Source of the DNA: an uncultured Paracoccaceae bacterium | GTDB lineage: Bacteria; Pseudomonadota; Alphaproteobacteria; Rhodobacterales; Rhodobacteraceae | Direction of reading: 5' to 3' | DNA: 27,236 nucleotides | Assembly: GCA_937927675.1 (NCBI GenBank) | Contig: CALBSG010000078.1 | Location: 1 to 27,236, forward strand | Part shown: in pieces, positions 15,676 to 24,676 of the stretch | How positions within the stretch are numbered: the first letter of the stretch is position 1 | How the letters are laid out: the number at the start of each line of letters is the position of its first letter | The notes under the pieces: generated by a model | Databases searched by the model: none | What the model saw: only the letters and a program-made list of their open reading frames with translations | Told to the model about the DNA's origin: nothing | Translations under genes and position numbers: made by a program

Positions 15676-16059
15676 ATGGAGCCGATGATCGACCGATTGG
15701 GGGGCGAAGAAAAGGTCCATATGCTGGTGGACCATTTCTATGACCTGATCGAAACCCTGCCCCAAGGTCAGGCGATCATGACCATGCATTTGCAGGGCCA
15801 TGGCCTGTCGCATGTGCGCCCCGCGCAGTTTGAATTCCTCTGCGGCTTTTTCGGCGGGCGGCGGTATTATCACGAACGTCACGGCCACATGAACCTGCGC
15901 GAGATTCACGCCCATGTGGAAATCAGGACGCAGGACGCCGAGGATTGGCTGGCCGTGATGGACAAAGCGATGGGCGATGTGGGGGTGGAGGATGCCATCC
16001 GCGCGCAGTTAAACACCACCTTCCGCCGGGCCGCGCTGATGCTGGTCAATACGCCCTAG
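15676..16059 (+). CDS. Group II truncated hemoglobin
   Basis: A 127-residue globin of the truncated 2-on-2 group II type. Visible marks are the N-terminal LGGEEKVHMLVDHFYDLI, the LCGFFGGRRYYHERHGH segment, and MNLREIHAHVEI, in which His78 aligns with the heme-binding proximal histidine of the usual LRxRHxPF motif. The next part, DWLAVMDKAM, matches the typical W-x3-M G/H region. AAGGTG lies 8 bases before the ATG. It begins 9 bases after tdm, so the two are almost certainly co-transcribed. Members of this family bind O2 or handle NO and peroxide. Why one follows TMAO demethylase is not known. Confidence 0.85.
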   Translation: MEPMIDRLGGEEKVHMLVDHFYDLIETLPQGQAIMTMHLQGHGLSHVRPAQFEFLCGFFGGRRYYHERHGHMNLREIHAHVEIRTQDAEDWLAVMDKAMGDVGVEDAIRAQLNTTFRRAALMLVNTP

Positions 16060-16991
16060 ACCAAGGCAAAACCCGCCTTAGCTGTCACCATCTCGATCAT
16101 CCGCAGCACCACCGGCGGCAAGGACGACCCCGCGCGGGTGACAAGGCCAAAGGGTTCCACCTCGATCCCCAAATCAATTGGCAAGGCGACATAAGGCGCA
16201 TCCGGGCCGCTCGCAAAAGTTTCAGCCACCGCGCGGGCGATGGGCGCAATGGCGTTCGATTGCTGCATCATGGCCAGTGTCAGCAGGAAGGACGAGGTCA
16301 GCAAGCGCTGCGGCGGTAGCGGCAGGCCAAGTTCTGCCAGCCGCGCCTTGACCGTGCGGCCCAGAATGGCGTCTTGGCCCGGCATGACCCAATCGAACTC
16401 CAGCAGGTCTTGCGGTGTAATCTCTGCCAGACCCGCCAAGTGATGCCCACGCCGCACCAGAAGCGAGACGGGTTCTGGCTCCAGCAGGTGGATTTCAAAA
16501 AGCTCGGGGCTGTGATCCACGGGCAGGCGGCCGATGACGAAATCCAGCCGCCCGTTCAAAAGCTGCTCGCACAAAAGGTCGGACGGGGCGACGTAAACTT
16601 CGGCCGTCACATCGGGCAGTGCGAGGCGGGCATGACGCAGCGCAGGCAGCACCCGGTCCATCGCCGGGCCCGTAACAGAGCCAATCCGCACTTGGCCTTG
16701 CGTGCCCGCGGCGATGCCCGAGATTTCCCGTTCCGCATCACTCAATTCAATCAGCACCCTTGCGGCCCGGCGGGCCAGACTGGCCCCTACCGCCGTCAGG
16801 GCCAGACCCCGACCGACGCGCTCATGCACCGGATGCCCAACTATCGCCTCGATCTCGGCCATGAGACGCGAGGCGGCCGGTTGCGCCATGCCCAAATCCT
16901 CTGCCGCCTGCCCCAGCTGCCCACTGTCTTGCAGCGTCGCCAACAGTTGCAAATGGCGCAGCTTTAACCCGCGTTTCAGAAAGGCCGTCAT
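16056..16991 (-). CDS. LysR-family regulator (GbpR-like)
   Basis: A 311-residue LysR regulator. The N-terminal winged helix (KLRHLQLLATLQDSGQLGQAAEDLGMAQPAASRLMAEIEAIVG) covers about residues 8-55. The remainder is the effector domain. Its sequence type, with GMAQPAASR in the recognition helix, resembles GbpR-type regulators of ChvE-Ggu sugar uptake. ATG at 16991 is preferred to an in-frame GTG two codons earlier. It is divergent from chvE with a T-N11-A operator between them. Its stop codon shares the palindrome CTAG with the stop of the convergent globin gene. It is the likely sugar-responsive activator of the chvE-gguAB operon. Confidence 0.88.
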   Translation of the reverse strand: MTAFLKRGLKLRHLQLLATLQDSGQLGQAAEDLGMAQPAASRLMAEIEAIVGHPVHERVGRGLALTAVGASLARRAARVLIELSDAEREISGIAAGTQGQVRIGSVTGPAMDRVLPALRHARLALPDVTAEVYVAPSDLLCEQLLNGRLDFVIGRLPVDHSPELFEIHLLEPEPVSLLVRRGHHLAGLAEITPQDLLEFDWVMPGQDAILGRTVKARLAELGLPLPPQRLLTSSFLLTLAMMQQSNAIAPIARAVAETFASGPDAPYVALPIDLGIEVEPFGLVTRAGSSLPPVVLRMIEMVTAKAGFALV

Positions 16992-17006
16992 CCACACATC
17001 TCACAT

Positions 17007-17031
17007 ATGTTATGAATATTATATATAACAT
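17007..17031. promoter_or_regulatory. LysR-type T-N11-A operator
   Basis: ATGTTAT (17007-17013) and ATAACAT (17025-17031) are exact complements with an 11-base spacer, the standard LysR box form. A minus-strand TATAAT (17023-17018) lies inside the spacer, about 27 bases before the LysR start, so binding would also repress lysR. A further half-site-like ATATGTAAT lies to the right, toward chvE. Confidence 0.7.
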
Positions 17032-17154
17032 TATTTGACCGATATGTAATCGGCTGCCAATCCTGTTCCCCGTCAGCCGCCCGGATTCGCCACGTGTTTT
17101 TGGGGCAGAGGCTGGTTACGTGCCGCGATTACTGCGGCCATGGGGAGGAAAACC

Positions 17155-18228
17155 ATGAACCTTTCAAGACGCGCCCTTTTGGCGCTTGCCGCTGCGACGT
17201 CGATGATCGCCGCACCGAACTTTGCCTTCGCACAGGACAAGGGCCTTGTTGGCATCGCCATGCCGACGAAATCCTCGTCGCGCTGGATTTCGGATGGTGA
17301 GTCGATGGTGAAACAGTTCACCGACGCCGGCTATGCCACCGACCTGCAATATGCCGAAGACGATATCCCGAACCAGTTGGCCCAGATCGAAAACATGATC
17401 ACCAAGGGCGCCAAGGTTCTGGTCATTGCTGCAATTGACGGCACCACGCTGTCGAACGCTTTGGAAAATGCTCAGGCCGCGGGCATCAAGGTGATCGCCT
17501 ATGACCGCCTGATCCGCGATTCCGGCGCTGTCGACTACTATGCCACCTTCGACAACTTCAAAGTCGGCGTGTTGCAGGCCAACAGCCTTGTGCAGTGCCT
17601 GAAAGAACGCTTCCCCGATCAAAAGCCCTTCAACGTCGAACTCTTCGGCGGCTCGCCCGACGACAACAACGCCTTCTTCTTCTACGACGGCGCGATGTCG
17701 GTCCTGCAACCGATGATCGACGGCGGCGAGATTGCCATCGGCTCGGGTCAGGTTGGCATGGATGTGGTCGGCACGCTGCGTTGGGATGGTGCGGTGGCTC
17801 AGGCCCGCATGGATAACCTGCTGTCGGCCAACTATGGCGACAAGGCCCTGCACGGCGCGCTGTCGCCCTATGACGGGCTGTCGATCGGGATCCTGTCGTC
17901 GGTCAAGGGGGTGGGCTACGGCTCGGGCGATCTGAAGATGCCTTGCGTCACCGGCCAAGACGCCGAAATTCCGTCCGTGAAGTCGATGATGGCCGGCGAG
18001 CAGTATTCGACCGTCTTCAAGGATACCCGCGCGCTGGCGGGTGTGACCGTGAAAATGGTGGACGCGATCATGCAGGGCAATGAACCCGAGATCAACGATA
18101 CCGCCACCTACAACAACGGTGTCAAGGTCGTACCGTCCTATCTGCTGGAGCCGAACGCCCTTGGTGTGAATGACATCCAGTCGATGCTTGTCGACTCGGG
18201 CTATTACACCGCTGACCAGCTGAAATAA
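17155..18228 (+). CDS. chvE: Sugar ABC transporter substrate-binding protein, ChvE type
   Basis: Periplasmic binding protein of 357 residues for monosaccharides such as L-arabinose, D-galactose or D-xylose. A Sec signal peptide is clear: MNLSRRALLALAAATSMIAA then PNFAFA, with cleavage before QDKG at about residue 26. The mature part starts GLVGIAMPTKSSSRWISDGESMVKQF and carries YDRLIRDSGAVDYYATFDNFKVG, which is close to the ChvE/MglB-like type. The start at 17155 is chosen over an in-frame ATG at 17140 because GGGGAGGAAAA lies directly before it and the signal peptide begins there. It is the first gene of the sugar operon and is followed by a stem-loop. Confidence 0.93.
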   Translation: MNLSRRALLALAAATSMIAAPNFAFAQDKGLVGIAMPTKSSSRWISDGESMVKQFTDAGYATDLQYAEDDIPNQLAQIENMITKGAKVLVIAAIDGTTLSNALENAQAAGIKVIAYDRLIRDSGAVDYYATFDNFKVGVLQANSLVQCLKERFPDQKPFNVELFGGSPDDNNAFFFYDGAMSVLQPMIDGGEIAIGSGQVGMDVVGTLRWDGAVAQARMDNLLSANYGDKALHGALSPYDGLSIGILSSVKGVGYGSGDLKMPCVTGQDAEIPSVKSMMAGEQYSTVFKDTRALAGVTVKMVDAIMQGNEPEINDTATYNNGVKVVPSYLLEPNALGVNDIQSMLVDSGYYTADQLK

Positions 18229-18241
18229 GCTGACAGCCATC

Positions 18242-18276
18242 AGGCCCGCCCTGCTCCCATGGGGCGGGCCTTTCAT
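18242..18276 (+). terminator. Stem-loop between chvE and gguA, probable partial terminator
   Basis: AGGCCCGCCC (18242-18251) and GGGCGGGCCT (18262-18271) form a 10-bp stem with a 10-base loop, followed by TTCAT. Such intercistronic hairpins after binding-protein genes commonly protect the upstream mRNA or attenuate read-through. That would leave more ChvE than transporter. Confidence 0.6.
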
Positions 18277-18286
18277 CCGGGAGGGG

Positions 18287-19819
18287 ATGATGACAGTGCT
18301 TTTGGAAATGCAGGGGATTGGCAAAAGCTTTCCCGGCGTGCGTGCCTTGGATCAGGTGAACCTGACGGTTGAGGCAGGCGAGATTCATGCGATCTGCGGC
18401 GAGAACGGGGCGGGGAAATCCACGCTGATGAAGGTGCTTTCGGGCGTCTATCCGGTCGGCAGCTATGACGGCGAAATTCGGTTTGATGGGGCGGTGTTGG
18501 AAAACCGCTCGATCCGCGATTCAGAGGCCAAGGGCATCATCATCATCCACCAAGAGCTTGCCTTGGTGCCGCTGTTGTCGATTGCCGAGAATGTCTTCAT
18601 CGGCAACGAAATCGCCCGCAAAGGGGTCATCAACTGGCCCGCGGCCTTCAAGAAGACCGAAGAGTTGTTGCGCAAGGTGGGCTTGAACGAGGCCCCCGGC
18701 ACGCTTGTGGGCAAGCTGGGCGTTGGCAAGCAACAGTTGATAGAGATTGCCAAGGCCTTGGCCAAGGATGTGCGGCTGCTTATTCTGGATGAACCCACCG
18801 CCGCGCTTCAGGAAAACGACAGTCAAAAGCTGTTGGATCTGATGCTGGAGTTGAAGGCGCAAGGCGTCACGCAGATCATCATCTCCCACAAGCTGAACGA
18901 GATTTCCCGTGTGGCCGACCGGATCACCGTGATCCGCGACGGCTCGACCGTTTCCACCATTGACCGCACCGAGATTTCTGAAGACCGCATCATCCGCGAC
19001 ATGGTGGGCCGCGATATGGCGCACCGCTACCCCGACCGGGTGCCGAACCCCGGCGAGGTGCTGTTGGAGGTGGAGGGCTGGAATGTCTGGCACCCCGAAC
19101 AGAAGGACCGGCAAATCATCCACAACGCCGGCTTCCATGTCCGCAAGGGCGAAATTGTCGGCATTGCTGGTCTGATGGGCACCGGCCGCACCGAACTGGC
19201 CATGAGCCTTTTTGGCCGCAGCTATGGGCGCGGCCATCAGGGGCAGGTGAAGATGCGCGGCGCGGTGGCCGATGTTTCTACCGTCGAAAAGGCGATTGCG
19301 GCGGGGATTTCCTATGTCACCGAAGACCGCAAGGCCCTGGGGCTGATCCTAGAGGAGCCCATCCTGACAAACATCAGCCTCGCCAATCTGGCGGGCATCG
19401 CCCTGCGGGGGGTCTTGGACAAACGCCGCGAGGCGCGGGTGGCAGAAGACTATCGCAAAGCGCTGGCGATCCGCACGCCGGGGGTACAGCAAAAGGTGCT
19501 GAACCTGTCGGGCGGCAATCAGCAAAAGGTGGTGCTGTCGAAATGGCTGTTCACCGATCCGCAGGTTCTGATCTTGGACGAACCGACGCGCGGCATCGAC
19601 GTGGGCGCGAAATATGAAATCTACACCATCATGAACGACCTTGCCGCCCAAGGGCGTGGGGTTGTGATGATCTCGTCGGAAATGCCGGAACTCTTGGGCA
19701 TGTGCGACCGGATCTATGTGATGAACGAAGGCCGGATCGTCGGGGAACTGTCCCGCGACGAGGCCACTCAGGAACGGATCATGGCAATGATCCTGAAGAC
19801 CACAGGGAGGGCCGCGTGA
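18287..19819 (+). CDS. gguA: Sugar ABC transporter ATP-binding protein, GguA/MmsA type
   Basis: A 510-residue tandem-ATPase subunit that energises monosaccharide import. The first domain has Walker A GENGAGKST (about 39-47), a diverged signature LGVGKQQLIEIAKAL and Walker B LLILDEPTAAL. The second has a degenerate Walker A (GLMGTGRTELA), a full signature LSGGNQQKVVLSKWL and Walker B VLILDEPTRGIDVG. This asymmetry is normal for the RbsA/XylG/GguA class. ATG codons at 18287 and 18290 are adjacent; GGGAGGGG spaces better with the second, so the true start could be one codon later. It overlaps gguB by one base (TGATG). Confidence 0.93.
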   Translation: MMTVLLEMQGIGKSFPGVRALDQVNLTVEAGEIHAICGENGAGKSTLMKVLSGVYPVGSYDGEIRFDGAVLENRSIRDSEAKGIIIIHQELALVPLLSIAENVFIGNEIARKGVINWPAAFKKTEELLRKVGLNEAPGTLVGKLGVGKQQLIEIAKALAKDVRLLILDEPTAALQENDSQKLLDLMLELKAQGVTQIIISHKLNEISRVADRITVIRDGSTVSTIDRTEISEDRIIRDMVGRDMAHRYPDRVPNPGEVLLEVEGWNVWHPEQKDRQIIHNAGFHVRKGEIVGIAGLMGTGRTELAMSLFGRSYGRGHQGQVKMRGAVADVSTVEKAIAAGISYVTEDRKALGLILEEPILTNISLANLAGIALRGVLDKRREARVAEDYRKALAIRTPGVQQKVLNLSGGNQQKVVLSKWLFTDPQVLILDEPTRGIDVGAKYEIYTIMNDLAAQGRGVVMISSEMPELLGMCDRIYVMNEGRIVGELSRDEATQERIMAMILKTTGRAA

Positions 19820-20997
19820 TGGCTGAAGGTAAGGGCTTGGGCGCGCATCTCGGCGGGCATCTGAGAGAAAACGGCATGTTGGTGGCGCTGGTGGCCATCG
19901 TGTTCTTCTTCACGCTGGTCGTGCGGATGACAATCGACGTCGATTTCCTGTCGGCGCAGAACATCACCAACCTGTTCTTGCAAAATTCCTACGTCATCAT
20001 CATGGCGCTGGGGATGCTTTTGGTCATCGTCGCCGGGCATATCGACCTCAGCGTCGGCTCGGTCGCCGCCTTTACCGGCGCGGTGGCGGCGACGCTGACC
20101 GTCACGCTGGGCTGGCCCGTCATCGCGGTGATCCCCGCGGTTTTGGTGGTCGGCGGCCTGATCGGCGCCGCACAGGGCTATTGGGTGGCCTATTGGCGCA
20201 TCCCGTCCTTTATCGTCACCCTGGCCGGCATGTTGGTCTTTCGCGGGCTGACGCTGTGGCTGTTGGGTGGGCAAAACATCGGGCCTTTCCCGAAGTCGTT
20301 TCAGGCGCTGTCGACGGGCTTCATTCCTGACCTTTTCATGGTCGGCAAACCCAATGTCACCGCGCTTGTCGTGGTGGCCATCGCCGCGCTGATCCTGATC
20401 TGGCTAGGCCTTCGCGCCCGCCAACGGGATGCCGAATTTGGGATTGAGCCGGAACCGACAGGCCTGTTCTGGGTGCGCAACCTGATCGTCTCCGCCGCAT
20501 TGATCTTTGTCGGCTACAAACTCGCCAGCTTTCGCGGGTTGCCGAATGTGGTCGTGGTGCTGACGATCCTGACCGTGCTTTACGCCTTTTTCACCGAAAA
20601 TACGACCGCTGGCCGCCGGATCTATGCCCTTGGCGGCAATGAAAAAGCCGCGAAGCTGTCGGGCATCAACACCAACCGGCTGGTGTTCTTGTGCTTTGTC
20701 AACATGGGCGTGCTGGCATCCCTCGCGGGCATGATCGTGACCGCGCGTTTGAACTCTGCCACCCCCAAGGCCGGCACCGGGTTTGAGCTGGATGTGATCG
20801 CGGCCGTCTTTATCGGCGGGGCGTCGATGACGGGCGGATCTGGCAAGATCATCGGAGTTGTGGTCGGCGCGCTGATCATGGGGGTGATGAACAACGGCAT
20901 GTCCATTCTGGGCATCGGCATTGATTACCAGCAGGTCATCAAGGGCCTCGTCCTCCTCGCCGCCGTCATCTTCGATGTCTACAACAAGAACAAGTAA
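19819..20997 (+). CDS. gguB: Sugar ABC transporter permease, GguB type
   Basis: A 392-residue inner-membrane permease with many hydrophobic helices and the ribose/xylose permease marks LLVIVAGHIDLSVGSVAAFTGAVA, WRIPSFIVTLAGMLVFRGL, YALGGNEKAAKLSGINTNR and DVIAAVFIGGASMTGGSGKI. The start is placed at 19819, where ATG overlaps the gguA stop as TGATG, with GGGAGGGCCG upstream; an in-frame ATG at 19702 would lie deep inside gguA. A longer soluble insert between helices at about residues 193-215 (LRARQRDAEFGIEPEPTG) is seen in the XylH/GguB branch. It completes the ChvE-GguA-GguB importer. Confidence 0.93.
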   Translation: MAEGKGLGAHLGGHLRENGMLVALVAIVFFFTLVVRMTIDVDFLSAQNITNLFLQNSYVIIMALGMLLVIVAGHIDLSVGSVAAFTGAVAATLTVTLGWPVIAVIPAVLVVGGLIGAAQGYWVAYWRIPSFIVTLAGMLVFRGLTLWLLGGQNIGPFPKSFQALSTGFIPDLFMVGKPNVTALVVVAIAALILIWLGLRARQRDAEFGIEPEPTGLFWVRNLIVSAALIFVGYKLASFRGLPNVVVVLTILTVLYAFFTENTTAGRRIYALGGNEKAAKLSGINTNRLVFLCFVNMGVLASLAGMIVTARLNSATPKAGTGFELDVIAAVFIGGASMTGGSGKIIGVVVGALIMGVMNNGMSILGIGIDYQQVIKGLVLLAAVIFDVYNKNK

Positions 20998-21007
20998 GGG
21001 CCTTCCC

Positions 21008-22000
21008 ATGCTGATTTCGCAAATCCTGAAACCGGGTGGCGGCCTCGCCGTGGTGGTCCGCCATGGCACCGAGGCAGCCGTGGTGCGCGGCGCGACCAGC
21101 ACCTATGCGCTGGCAAGCGAGGCGATTGCCGGCGGCAAGACCTTGGCGCAAACCATCTCGGCCCATGGTTTGGGCGAGGCGGTGGACCTGCCCGCCCTTC
21201 TGGCCGCGGGCCGCGTGACCCTGCCGATCAGCCACCCTGACGCGGCGCATATGCACCTGACCGGCACCGGATTGACGCATCTGGGCAGTGCGTCGGCCCG
21301 CGATGCGATGCATGCGAAACTGGCGGGGGCAGACACGCTGACCGACAGCATGAAGATGTTCCGCATGGGGCTGGAGGGCGGCAAGCCCGCTGCGGGGTCC
21401 GTGGGGGTGCAGCCCGAATGGTTCTACAAAGGCAACGGCACGCAGGCCGTGGCCCCCGGCGCAGCCCTGACGGCCCCCGGTTTTGCCGAAGATGGTGGCG
21501 AGGAGCCAGAGATCGCGGGCATTTACCTGATCGGCCCCGATGGCGCACCGCACCGCGTTGGCTGGGCCTTGGCCAATGAGTTTTCCGACCATGTGACAGA
21601 ACGCGTCAACTATCTGTGGCTCGCGCATTCCAAGTTGCGCCCGGCCTCTTTCGGCCCGGAAATCCTTGTCGGTGATCTGCCCGCCGACATTCGCGGCACC
21701 AGTCGTGTGCGGCGCGGTGGTGCGGTGGTGTTCGAAAAGCCCTTCCTGTCGGGCGAAGCGAATATGTCCCATTCCTTTGCCAATCTGGAACATCACCACT
21801 TCAAATACGCCCTGTTCCGCCAGCCCGGCGATCTGCATGTGCATATGTTCGGCACCGCCACCCTGTCCTTTGCCGACGGGCTGAAAACCGAACCCGGCGA
21901 CGTCTTTGAAATTGAGGCCGCGCCCTTTGGCCTTCCCCTGACCAACCCCTTGGCTTTTGATCCGGCAACGCCCGGACCGACCGCCGTGCATCCCCTGTGA
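21008..22000 (+). CDS. gguC: 2-keto-3-deoxy-L-arabinonate dehydratase, AraD1/GguC family (FAH fold)
   Basis: A 330-residue protein of the fumarylacetoacetate hydrolase superfamily, GguC/AraD1 subgroup. It is expected to dehydrate 2-dehydro-3-deoxy-L-arabinonate to alpha-ketoglutaric semialdehyde. Marks are HLTGTGLTHLGSASARDAMH, GVQPEWFYKGNG, EEPEIAGIYLIGPDG and NEFSDHVTERVNYLWLAHSKLRPASFGPE, with Glu/Asp residues that would bind the divalent metal. The start at 21008 is 10 bases after gguB, with AAGGG upstream; the frame is open further left but only inside gguB. Its place between the importer and arabinonate dehydratase supports the dehydratase role over a plain hydrolase. Confidence 0.88.
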   Translation: MLISQILKPGGGLAVVVRHGTEAAVVRGATSTYALASEAIAGGKTLAQTISAHGLGEAVDLPALLAAGRVTLPISHPDAAHMHLTGTGLTHLGSASARDAMHAKLAGADTLTDSMKMFRMGLEGGKPAAGSVGVQPEWFYKGNGTQAVAPGAALTAPGFAEDGGEEPEIAGIYLIGPDGAPHRVGWALANEFSDHVTERVNYLWLAHSKLRPASFGPEILVGDLPADIRGTSRVRRGGAVVFEKPFLSGEANMSHSFANLEHHHFKYALFRQPGDLHVHMFGTATLSFADGLKTEPGDVFEIEAAPFGLPLTNPLAFDPATPGPTAVHPL

Positions 22001-22007
22001 GGCAGAC

Positions 22008-23750
22008 ATGACCTTCAAACCCGCCCAATGGCCCCGCCATCTACGCTCGCAGGAATGGTTTGGCGGCAATGGCCGCGACCAGATCTATCACCGGGGCTGG
22101 ATGAAAAATCAGGGCTTCCCGCATGACATGTTCGATGGTCGCCCGGTCATTGGCATCCTGAACACATGGTCGGAACTGACGCCCTGCAACGCCCACCTGA
22201 ACGTGCTGGCCGAGTTTGTGAAGCGCGGGATCTATGAGGCGGGCGGCTTTCCGGTTGAGGTTCCGGTGTTTTCGGCATCGGAATCCGCCTTCCGCCCCAC
22301 CGCGATGATGTTCCGCAATCTGGCCGCCATGGCGGTCGAAGAACAGATGCGCGGCCAGCCAATGGACGGCTGCGTGCTGCTGGTTGGCTGCGACAAGACC
22401 ACGCCCAGCCTGTTGATGGCCGCAGCCTCCACCGATTTGCCGTCGATCATCGTGACCGGCGGGCCGATGCTGAACGGGTATTTCAAGGGCGAACGGGTGG
22501 GGTCTGGCACCCATCTGTGGAAATTCTCCGAGGCCGTGAAGGCCGGGGAAATGAGCCAAGAGGAATTCGCCGAGGCCGAAGCCTCGATGAGCCGTTCTGC
22601 GGGATCGTGCAACACCATGGGAACTGCGTCGACCATGGCGAGCATGGCCGAGGCTTTGGGCATGGCGCTTTCCGGGAATGCCGCCATTCCGGCGGTGGAC
22701 AGCCGCCGCCGCGTCATGGCGCAGATGTCGGGCCGCCGCATCGTGCAGATGGTGAAGGATGATCTGAAGCCGTCGGATGTGCTGGTCAAAGAAGCCTTCG
22801 AAAACGCTATCCGCACCAATGCCGCGATTGGCGGCAGCACCAATGCGGTGATCCATTTGCTGGCCATTGCCGGCCGCGTCGGCATTGACCTCACTCTGGA
22901 AGACTGGGACCGCTGCGGCCGCGACGTGCCAACGATTGTGAACCTGATGCCATCCGGCAAATACCTGATGGAGGAATTCTTCTATGCCGGCGGCCTGCCC
23001 GTGGTCATCAAGCGGCTGGGCGAGGCCGGGTTGTTGCACAAAGACGCGCTGACCGTGTCGGGCCAAACGGCGTGGGAGCAGGTCAAGGACGTCACCAATC
23101 ACAACGAAGACGTGATCCTGCCTGCCGACAAGGCGCTGGCGAAATCGGGTGGCGTTGTGGTCTTGAAGGGCAACCTTGCGCCGAAAGGGGCTGTGTTGAA
23201 ACCTTCTGCCGCGACGGCCAGCCTGATGGTGCATCGGGGCCGCGCCGTGGTGTTCGAGGACATCGACGACTACAAGGCCAAGATCAATGACGAGGCTTTG
23301 GACATTGACGAAACCTGCGTCATGGTGCTGAAAAACTGCGGGCCAAAAGGTTATCCCGGCATGGCCGAGGTGGGTAATATGGGCCTGCCCCCCAAGGTCT
23401 TGCGCAAGGGCATCACCGATATGGTCCGCATCTCTGACGCCCGCATGTCCGGCACCGCCTATGGCACGGTTTGCCTGCATACCTCGCCTGAGGCGGCGGC
23501 GGGTGGGCCTTTGGCTGTGGTGCAGAACGGCGATTTCATTGAACTCGACGTGCCGAACCGCCGCTTGCATCTGGACATTCCGGACGCCGAACTAGCCGCC
23601 CGTCTGGCCGCGTGGAAGCCGCTGCACCCGCAATATGACAGCGGTTATGCATGGCTTCACCAGCAGCATGTGCAGGGCGCCGACACCGGGGCCGACCTTG
23701 ATTTCCTGAAAGGCTGCCGAGGTGCGCCGGTGGGCAAGGACAGCCACTGA
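22008..23750 (+). CDS. L-arabinonate dehydratase (IlvD/EDD family, Fe-S)
   Basis: A 580-residue IlvD/EDD-type sugar-acid dehydratase that converts L-arabinonate (and often D-galactonate or D-fuconate) to the 2-keto-3-deoxy acid. The three cluster cysteines are visible: Cys60 (SELTPCNAH), Cys128 (LVGCDKTTP) and Cys201 (SAGSCNTMGTAST). The spacing is the same as in the characterised rhizobial L-arabinonate dehydratase, which carries a [2Fe-2S] cluster. SDARMSGTAYG near the C-terminus holds the catalytic-type serine. Length matches that subfamily. The ATG at 22008 follows the gguC stop by 7 bases with a GGCAG-like site. The last base of its stop is the first base of the next start. Confidence 0.92.
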   Translation: MTFKPAQWPRHLRSQEWFGGNGRDQIYHRGWMKNQGFPHDMFDGRPVIGILNTWSELTPCNAHLNVLAEFVKRGIYEAGGFPVEVPVFSASESAFRPTAMMFRNLAAMAVEEQMRGQPMDGCVLLVGCDKTTPSLLMAAASTDLPSIIVTGGPMLNGYFKGERVGSGTHLWKFSEAVKAGEMSQEEFAEAEASMSRSAGSCNTMGTASTMASMAEALGMALSGNAAIPAVDSRRRVMAQMSGRRIVQMVKDDLKPSDVLVKEAFENAIRTNAAIGGSTNAVIHLLAIAGRVGIDLTLEDWDRCGRDVPTIVNLMPSGKYLMEEFFYAGGLPVVIKRLGEAGLLHKDALTVSGQTAWEQVKDVTNHNEDVILPADKALAKSGGVVVLKGNLAPKGAVLKPSAATASLMVHRGRAVVFEDIDDYKAKINDEALDIDETCVMVLKNCGPKGYPGMAEVGNMGLPPKVLRKGITDMVRISDARMSGTAYGTVCLHTSPEAAAGGPLAVVQNGDFIELDVPNRRLHLDIPDAELAARLAAWKPLHPQYDSGYAWLHQQHVQGADTGADLDFLKGCRGAPVGKDSH

Positions 23751-24667
23751 TGAAAACCAAGGTTGCTTTGGTGGGCATCGGCAAGATCGCCGTGGATCAA
23801 CATGTTCCGGCCCTTGCCGCCAGCCCGGATTTTGAGCTGGCCGCGACGGTCAGCCGACATGGAAACGTGCCGGGGGTAGAAGCCTTCACCGACTTCGCAG
23901 CCTTCCTGACCGCTCGCCCCGATGTGGGGGTCGTCTCGCTCTGCCTGCCGCCGGTGCCGCGCTTTGACTATGCCGAAGCCGCGCTTTTGGCTGGTCGTCA
24001 TGTGATGCTGGAAAAGCCCCCCGGCGCAACCTTGGCCGAGGTGCATGACTTGCAGGCCTTGGCGCAGGCAAAGGGCCTGACGCTATACGCCACATGGCAC
24101 AGCCGCATGGCCCTTGCTGTGGCAGCAGCCGCGGCATGGCTGACGGACAAGACGGTGCAATCGGCCCATATCACCTGGCGCGAGGATGTCCGCAAATGGC
24201 ACCCCGGTCAGGATTGGGTGTTCGAACCGGGTGGCATGGGTGTCTTTGATCCGGGCATCAACGCCCTGTCGATCCTGACGGAAATCTTGCCGCAGCCCGT
24301 TCATCTGACCGGGGCCACGCTGGAGGTGCCGGAAAACCGCCAAACCCCCATCGCGGCGAAACTGACCTTCACGGGCAACGTCACCGCCGATTTTGACTGG
24401 CGTCAGACCGGCCCGCAGACTTGGGATATCACGGTGGAAACTGACGCAGGACCGATGGCGCTGCGGATGGGAGGCAATGTGTTAGAGATTGGCGGGACGG
24501 CGATTGCGGGCGATGCCGACATCATGGGCGAATACCCCGCACTTTACGCCCGCATGGCCAACCTCTTGCGCAGGGCTGCGTCTGATGTAGACCTGTCGCC
24601 CATGGTCCATGTGGCCGACGCGCTTTCCCTTGGTCGCCGCCAGACGGTCGCGGCCTTCCATTTCTAG
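23750..24667 (+). CDS. L-arabinose / D-galactose 1-dehydrogenase (Gfo/Idh/MocA family)
   Basis: A 305-residue cytoplasmic oxidoreductase that would oxidise L-arabinose or D-galactose at C1 to the lactone with NAD(P)+. The Rossmann motif GIGKIAVDQH lies at residues 9-18, and the family EKPPG motif, with its catalytic lysine, at 88-92. The rest follows the short galactose/arabinose dehydrogenase type (ATWHSRMALAVAAAAAWL, WREDVRKWHPGQDWVFEPGGMGVFDPGINALSIL). Its ATG shares one base with the previous stop (TGATG), so translation is coupled. A lactonase is not seen nearby; hydrolysis may be spontaneous or encoded elsewhere. Confidence 0.88.
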   Translation: MKTKVALVGIGKIAVDQHVPALAASPDFELAATVSRHGNVPGVEAFTDFAAFLTARPDVGVVSLCLPPVPRFDYAEAALLAGRHVMLEKPPGATLAEVHDLQALAQAKGLTLYATWHSRMALAVAAAAAWLTDKTVQSAHITWREDVRKWHPGQDWVFEPGGMGVFDPGINALSILTEILPQPVHLTGATLEVPENRQTPIAAKLTFTGNVTADFDWRQTGPQTWDITVETDAGPMALRMGGNVLEIGGTAIAGDADIMGEYPALYARMANLLRRAASDVDLSPMVHVADALSLGRRQTVAAFHF

Positions 24668-24676
24668 GATACCGAC

